This document shows, piece after piece, positions 6,932-11,775 of a DNA stretch of 11,775 bases. The position numbers were made by a program, and so were the translations under genes. Location: contig JAFGGR010000096.1 in assembly GCA_016930475.1 (NCBI GenBank), positions 1 to 11,775 on the forward strand, written 5' to 3'. The stretch is from Clostridiales bacterium (GTDB taxonomy: Bacteria > Bacillota > Clostridia > Saccharofermentanales > Saccharofermentanaceae). The notes beneath the pieces are model-generated. The model ran no database searches and was not told where the DNA came from. It worked only from the letters and a program-made list of their open reading frames with translations. The stretch's first letter is position 1. Every line of letters starts with the position of its first letter.

Positions 6932-7606
6932 ATGCGTTTTGAGGTATTGACAGAAGACCGATCGGGTGCCATTGTGATGGACCGTTTAATGGAGAGGATA
7001 TTATCCCCGCTGGTGTCGGACTACGAAGTTTCCGTGCGTCCGCATCGGGGAAGAGGGGATGTTCCGACAAACCCATACCAGCCACCGAAGGCGGAAGCTT
7101 CCGGACTCCTGGATCTTCTTCCCGCCAAACTTCGTGCATACGATCGCGTATATGCGGGGTCGGATTTTATTTTGGTCGTGGTAATGGATTCCGACTACCA
7201 TTCACCGGATGAACTCAAAAATGAATTGATCACTCTATGTAAAAAGCACGCGCCGTCACTGCCATTTGTCATCGGATTATGCGTCGAGGAGACCGAGTCA
7301 TGGCTGATCGGTGACGAACAGGCGCTGTTGAAGGCGTATCCCGAAGCGGACTTATCGGTGCTCGAAAATTATAAACAGGACAGTGTTTGCGGTACATGGG
7401 AAGTCTTGTGCCGATGTGTTCTCGGAAGCAAAGCCGAGCGTGTAATACGAGTCGGATATCCGGCGATCGGGCAATATAAGCATGAGTGGGCGCTTCGCAT
7501 TTCCGAATACCTGGAGCCGGAAAAAAACGTATCTCCGAGCTTTAAGCGATTCCGTTCCTACCTGTCCTTCATCGTCCAAAAGGCCTTGGAGCCCATAAAC
7601 CCATGA
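6932..7606 (+). CDS. DUF4276-like protein with TOPRIM-like acidic motifs, partner of the upstream ATPase
   Basis: This is a 224-residue soluble protein. Its N-terminal strand carries a glutamate (E8 in VLTEDR). A hydrophobic strand ends in a DxD motif (ILVVVMDSD, D86 and D88). Next comes VEETESWLIGD (about 118-128), followed by a C-terminal KHEW...SPSFKRF block. The order E, DxD and then an E-rich segment resembles TOPRIM nuclease domains, and the whole pattern fits my recollection of DUF4276 proteins that accompany COG4637-type ATPases. HRGRGDVP (38-45) is also typical of that group. If correct, it could be a metal-dependent nuclease controlled by the ATPase, as in split OLD or PARIS-type systems, but no activity can be claimed from sequence alone. 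Its stop overlaps the hemW start by four bases. Codon use looks like that of its neighbours, so I see no sign of recent transfer. Confidence 0.75.
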   Translation: MRFEVLTEDRSGAIVMDRLMERILSPLVSDYEVSVRPHRGRGDVPTNPYQPPKAEASGLLDLLPAKLRAYDRVYAGSDFILVVVMDSDYHSPDELKNELITLCKKHAPSLPFVIGLCVEETESWLIGDEQALLKAYPEADLSVLENYKQDSVCGTWEVLCRCVLGSKAERVIRVGYPAIGQYKHEWALRISEYLEPEKNVSPSFKRFRSYLSFIVQKALEPINP

Positions 7607-8754
7607 ACACCTGTTCGTCGGCGTATGTTCACATCCCGTTTTGTGTTCGAAAATGCCCATACTGCGACTTCACGTCGTTTGAGAAAATGTCCGATCATAA
7701 AGGACCATATCTTTGCGCACTTTTTCGCGAAGTGGAACTGACCTCCGTGCAAAGCCCCGGAGGCCCGCTTTCTACGGTTTATTTCGGCGGCGGAACACCA
7801 TCACTTCTGACACCCGAAGAAGCCGGGAGTATCCTCGATAAGATTGGCGATTCCTTCGGGATTGAAACCGGCGCCGAGATCACTATCGAAGCAAATCCGG
7901 GCACGGTCACCGCGTCTGCCCTCAGAGGGTATAGGAATACCGGTTTTAATCGGATCTCGATCGGCGTACAAAGTTTTTCGAACAGGGTTCTTCGCGGACT
8001 CGGGAGGATCCATACGGCCGAGGAGGCGGATCGCGCCATCAGAATGTCCGCTGAAGATGGTTTTTCGAATATTTCCTGCGATTTAATGCTCGGCGTTCCG
8101 GAACAGACTCTGGCGGACATCGTGCACTCCGTCCGACATTTGATTGATCTTGGTGTCCCGCACATCTCCTGTTATTCGCTCAGTCTGGAGGATGGCACGC
8201 TGTTTTTCGAAAAGTACTCCGGACGACCCGACCAACTGCCCTCGGACGAAGAGGAGAGGGAGATGTATAATACCGTTCGCCGTCTTCTTGCCGACGCCGG
8301 ATACCGGCATTATGAGATCAGCAATTTCGCGCTGACGGGCTTTGAGAGCCGCCACAACACTGTGTATTGGGATGCCTTGCCGTATTACGGTTTCGGGTGT
8401 GGTGCACATTCTTATATCGACGGTGCGCGTATTGGGAATGAGGTGAGTTTGAAGCGGTATATCGAAGTCCTGACGGCGGATGCACCGGACCTCAAGGGAA
8501 TTCAGTCGGAAACCGAACGGATCGACAGAGAAGCGGAGATGAGAGAAGTGATGCTCCTTGGATTCCGGAAACTTTCCGGGATTTCGACGGCAGACTTTCA
8601 GACGCGTTTCGGGATCGCTCCGGAACAGATCTTCGGACACGAATTAGAGGTGCTCCTTCAGGACGGACGGATCGAAAAAGCCGACGGCAGGTGGTTTTTA
8701 AGCGAAAAAGGACTGGACTTCGGCAACGAGGTTTTTCGGAGTTTTGTACAGTAG
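7603..8754 (+). CDS. hemW: Radical SAM heme chaperone HemW
   Basis: HemW is a radical SAM protein related to the oxygen-independent coproporphyrinogen III oxidase HemN, but it acts as a heme-binding chaperone. The CxxxCxxC cluster motif is HIPFCVRKCPYCDF (C14, C18, C21). The residue after the cluster is aspartate then phenylalanine, as in HemW, rather than the extra cysteine of HemN. Further family motifs are YFGGGTPSLL (GGGTP at 62-66), ISIGVQSF, LMLGVPEQT, HISCYSLSLEDGT, YEISNFA and a HNTVYWDALPYYGFGCGAHSY block, followed by a C-terminal HemN_C-type helical domain. The 383-residue length is typical. The ATG lies inside the stop of the preceding gene (ATGA overlap), and only a distant GGAG (7588-7591) precedes it, so translation is probably coupled. 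It is often annotated hemN in error. In Firmicutes it commonly sits just before hrcA, as here. Confidence 0.93.
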   Translation: MNTCSSAYVHIPFCVRKCPYCDFTSFEKMSDHKGPYLCALFREVELTSVQSPGGPLSTVYFGGGTPSLLTPEEAGSILDKIGDSFGIETGAEITIEANPGTVTASALRGYRNTGFNRISIGVQSFSNRVLRGLGRIHTAEEADRAIRMSAEDGFSNISCDLMLGVPEQTLADIVHSVRHLIDLGVPHISCYSLSLEDGTLFFEKYSGRPDQLPSDEEEREMYNTVRRLLADAGYRHYEISNFALTGFESRHNTVYWDALPYYGFGCGAHSYIDGARIGNEVSLKRYIEVLTADAPDLKGIQSETERIDREAEMREVMLLGFRKLSGISTADFQTRFGIAPEQIFGHELEVLLQDGRIEKADGRWFLSEKGLDFGNEVFRSFVQ

Positions 8755-8786
8755 ACAAATTCGTTTCATGTTCTCTTCATTTACCA

Positions 8787-8803
8787 TTTGACATTCTTTG
8801 ACT
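8787..8803 (-). promoter_or_regulatory. Candidate CtsR operator overlapping the -35 of the hrcA operon
   Basis: On the + strand, TTTGAC occurs twice (8787-8792 and 8797-8802) as a direct repeat. Read on the - strand it gives AGTCAAAGAATGTCAAA. The established CtsR consensus is RGTCAAA-NAN-RGTCAAA; the only mismatch is T in place of R at the start of the second heptamer. It covers the -35 hexamer, where a bound repressor would block RNA polymerase. No ctsR gene is in the window, so the regulator itself is assumed. Confidence 0.7.
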
Positions 8804-8816
8804 ATGGTGCTAAATT
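8788..8816 (+). promoter_or_regulatory. Sigma-A-type promoter of the hrcA-grpE-clpP-dnaK operon
   Basis: A perfect -35 (TTGACA, 8788-8793) is followed after 17 bases by TAAATT (8811-8816), a four-of-six match to the -10. The -10 is preceded by an extended TG (8808-8809). The expected transcription start is near 8823, inside the left arm of CIRCE, which leaves a 5' leader of about 105 bases before hrcA. Confidence 0.8.
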
Positions 8817-8827
8817 GGTTTTAGCAC
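8807..8827. repeat. Extra CIRCE-like half site, inverted with the CIRCE left arm
   Basis: GTGCTAAA (8807-8814) is the exact reverse complement of TTTAGCAC (8820-8827), with a five-base spacer. The first arm overlaps the -10 hexamer; its core GTGCTAA is identical to seven bases of the CIRCE right arm. The second arm is mostly the CIRCE left arm. It may be an additional HrcA contact, or a chance outcome of an extended -10. Confidence 0.6.
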
Positions 8828-8847
8828 TCGATGATTGCGAGTGCTAA
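8821..8847. promoter_or_regulatory. CIRCE operator (HrcA binding site)
   Basis: The left arm TTAGCACTC (8821-8829) and right arm GAGTGCTAA (8839-8847) are perfect inverted repeats with a nine-base spacer, matching the CIRCE consensus exactly. It lies at the predicted transcription start of the heat-shock operon, where HrcA binding should repress transcription at normal temperature. If transcribed it can also form a stem-loop at the 5' end of the mRNA. Confidence 0.98.
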
Positions 8848-8928
8848 ACGGTCGATCCGGCATTATATGAGACCCCATGTTTTTGCGAAGCGAACGACTG
8901 AAAACTGAAGGGAAGGAAGTGAAAGGAT

Positions 8929-9984
8929 ATGCCTTTGGATCAACGTAAGAAGCAAATCCTGCAGGCGATCGTCGACGATTATGTGTCGACGGCGGAGCCG
9001 GTTGCTTCCAACGCACTTATTCAACGACACGATTTTCGAGTCAGCTCGGCAACCGTTCGCAACGAGATGTCGGACTTAGAGCAAATGGGCTATCTCGAGC
9101 AACCGCATACCTCCTCGGGCCGGGTGCCTTCCGATAAGGGATACAGAGAGTATGTAGATTCCCTGATGAAGGTTGACACGTTAACCGACGCGGAGGGTGA
9201 AGAAATCAGAAGAAGACTCAGCGAAAGTTTTGACGAGCTCGCGGGGCTTCTGAAGAAGGCGTCCAGCACGCTTTCGGAGCAGACGGGGTACGTTTCTCTG
9301 GCGATCACACCCAGACTACGCAAGAGCTATCTGAAACAATTGAAAATGATGATGATCGAGCCCGGAAAGGTATTGGTGGTCGTTGTTCTTTCCGCGGGGA
9401 TCGTCAAGGACCGGTTGGTTCGCATCCCGGATTATCTGACTCCGGAGCAACTCTCCCGTATATCATCGGCCATCGAGGTCGGTCTTTACGGTAAGCCGCT
9501 GGAGGAAATATCGCTGGTCACCGTCGCTTCCGCGGCAAAAGATTCACAATTGCCGGACTCTCTTTTGAATCAGGTGCTCTATGAGGCATATACGGCCATT
9601 AAGCAGGCGGATAACCTCGAAGTGTATATGGACGGCACCAACCGGATGCTGTCGCTTCCCGAGTTCAGCAATGTGTCGAAGGCCAGGACGCTTTTCGACG
9701 CGTTGGCCATGGACGGGATCGTATCCGGATATGTGAACGAGCTTTCCATGGAGAATGAAAAGGCTTCATATATGATCCGTATCGGTCAGGAGATATCGAT
9801 CGGAGGATTGTCGGACTGCAGTTTCATCACGACGACCTACAACGTCGGAGATAAAATAGCGGGAAACATCGGCGTCATCGGACCGAAACGCATGGAGTAT
9901 TCCAAGGTCATATCGCAAATCAGTTTCATACGACAAGTGATCAATCATCAACTCGAAGAAATAAAAGCATTGAACGGAGGATAG
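8929..9984 (+). CDS. hrcA: Heat-inducible transcription repressor HrcA
   Basis: HrcA binds CIRCE and represses class I heat-shock genes; its activity depends on the GroE chaperonin in well-studied Firmicutes. The 351-residue protein starts with the winged helix-turn-helix DNA-binding region. Key parts are KKQILQAIVDDYVSTAEPV (about residues 7-25), SSATVRNEMSDLEQMGYLEQPH (recognition region) and TSSGRVPSDKGYREYVD (about 63-79). These are followed by the GAF-like dimerisation domain, including FSNVSKARTLFDAL and the C-terminal IGPKRMEYSKVI block. The protein is complete. ATG 8929 is preceded by GGAAGGAA about ten bases upstream and a closer AAAGGA. It is first in its operon and is autoregulated by the CIRCE upstream. 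The stop is four bases before the grpE start. Confidence 0.97.
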   Translation: MPLDQRKKQILQAIVDDYVSTAEPVASNALIQRHDFRVSSATVRNEMSDLEQMGYLEQPHTSSGRVPSDKGYREYVDSLMKVDTLTDAEGEEIRRRLSESFDELAGLLKKASSTLSEQTGYVSLAITPRLRKSYLKQLKMMMIEPGKVLVVVVLSAGIVKDRLVRIPDYLTPEQLSRISSAIEVGLYGKPLEEISLVTVASAAKDSQLPDSLLNQVLYEAYTAIKQADNLEVYMDGTNRMLSLPEFSNVSKARTLFDALAMDGIVSGYVNELSMENEKASYMIRIGQEISIGGLSDCSFITTTYNVGDKIAGNIGVIGPKRMEYSKVISQISFIRQVINHQLEEIKALNGG

Positions 9985-9988
9985 AGTA

Positions 9989-10585
9989 ATGACAAAGAGA
10001 CAACATGGCGAGGCCGAGGAGAACATGACCAGCGCTTCAGTGGACCCGAAAGCCGATATCACCGAAGCGTCGGAAAGCCCTGAAGGATCGCATGCGGCTC
10101 CGAAGGGCGATAAGAAGGCCAGAAAACCGGGTCATGAGGATCAGTTGAACGCCGAAATCAACGAGCTGAAGGACAGGTATCTGCGGCTTTTAGCGGAGTA
10201 CGACAATTTCAGAAAGCGCACGCAAAAAGAGCGCGAATCCCTATATGCGGATGCGGTGGCGGAGATCGCCAAGGAGTGGCTTCCGGTCATCGATAATGTT
10301 GAGCGCGCGATGTGCTTTCCGATCGATGATTCGCAAGAGACCGCGCAGAAAGTAGCCGAAGGGATCAAGATGATCCATCGGCAAATTCTGGAGGTTTTCG
10401 CGAAGTTTGGAATCGCGGAGATCGACTGTGCGGACGGTACCTGCTTTGACCCGAATCTGCATGAGGCCGTTCTTCACGTCGAAGATGAAGCGTTAGGCGA
10501 CCAGTGTATCGCCCAGGTTTTTCAGAAGGGCTACCGAACCGCCGACAGAGTTTTAAGATATTCAGTGGTAAAAGTTGCAAACTGA
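9989..10585 (+). CDS. grpE: Nucleotide exchange factor GrpE
   Basis: GrpE releases ADP from DnaK and thereby resets the Hsp70 cycle; it works as a cytoplasmic dimer. The 198-residue protein has a charged, disordered N-terminus (about 1-50), then a long coiled coil (AEINELKDRYLRLLAEYDNFRKR, about 55-77, is its core). The conserved block AKEWLPVIDNVERAM follows, then the C-terminal beta domain ending with LHEAVL and VFQKGYRTADRVLRYSVVKV. ATG 9989 has GGAGG at 9976-9980, eight bases upstream. An internal ATG at 10025 lacks such support. The order hrcA-grpE is standard, but the next gene is clpP rather than dnaK. Confidence 0.96.
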   Translation: MTKRQHGEAEENMTSASVDPKADITEASESPEGSHAAPKGDKKARKPGHEDQLNAEINELKDRYLRLLAEYDNFRKRTQKERESLYADAVAEIAKEWLPVIDNVERAMCFPIDDSQETAQKVAEGIKMIHRQILEVFAKFGIAEIDCADGTCFDPNLHEAVLHVEDEALGDQCIAQVFQKGYRTADRVLRYSVVKVAN

Positions 10586-10604
10586 TTCATAAAGGAGAAA
10601 GAAC

Positions 10605-11775
<1,171 letters not shown>

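Larger units (their letters stand above)
8755..8928. other. hemW-hrcA intergenic region and hrcA 5' leader
   Basis: This is the longest stretch without a gene in the window (174 bases). It holds the candidate CtsR box, the promoter, the extra half site and CIRCE, followed by a leader of about 80 bases after CIRCE. I see no intrinsic terminator for hemW, so readthrough from hemW into hrcA is possible. The leader shows no riboswitch I recognise. Confidence 0.75.

Noticed and set aside
6426..7139. Open frame of 237 codons on the - strand opposite the ATPase and TOPRIM-like genes
   Set aside because: It spans the junction of two well-supported + strand genes and has no motif of its own. Considered as a possible antitoxin or regulator of the pair, but nothing in the sequence supports that.
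5706..7606. Recently acquired mobile island around the ATPase pair
   Set aside because: No transposase, integrase, tRNA, flanking repeats or obvious composition shift is visible, and the genes are tightly coupled to their neighbours. A defence-like function is still possible, but recent transfer is not supported here.
7603..8754. Annotation as coproporphyrinogen III oxidase HemN
   Set aside because: The cluster motif lacks the extra cysteine after CxxxCxxC that marks HemN, and the overall motif set and length fit HemW.

Overview
The window reads as a chromosomal stretch from a low-to-mid GC Firmicute, probably a member of Clostridia. The support is a CIRCE operator over an hrcA-grpE-...-dnaK operon, a CtsR-type box in the same promoter, strong AAAGGAG-type ribosome binding sites, the recG-rsmD-coaD gene order, and a DnaK N-terminus that lacks the insertion seen in Gram-negative DnaK. 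Species cannot be named from the sequence alone. All recognised genes are on the + strand and are densely packed. No intergenic stretch exceeds about 175 bases, and I see no rRNA, tRNA, insertion sequence, CRISPR array or clear intrinsic terminator.

Region 1 (2-4046): the 3' part of a membrane sensor histidine kinase, then nth (endonuclease III) starting on the base after the kinase stop, then recG overlapping nth by 17 bases. Region 2 (4123-5684): rsmD (16S rRNA methyltransferase), coaD (phosphopantetheine adenylyltransferase) and a short coiled-coil protein of unknown function, coupled to coaD by a stop/start overlap.

Region 3 (5706-8754): an AAA/ABC-like ATPase and a small protein with TOPRIM-like acidic motifs form a compact pair. 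The pair sits between the coaD cluster and hemW (radical SAM heme chaperone), and the hemW start overlaps the stop of the second gene. This is the accessory-looking part of the window. It resembles split OLD-type ATPase + TOPRIM systems, some of which act in phage defence. Unusually, the ATPase has lost its consensus catalytic glutamate and signature motif.

Region 4 (8755-11775): a heat-shock operon of hrcA, grpE, clpP and dnaK (cut by the window end). Its promoter carries a perfect CIRCE at the predicted transcription start, an extra CIRCE-like half site over the -10, and a near-consensus CtsR box over the -35. This layout suggests dual HrcA and CtsR control. It fits the unusual placement of clpP, a classical CtsR target, between grpE and dnaK, and it would put chaperones and the protease core under one heat-stress switch.
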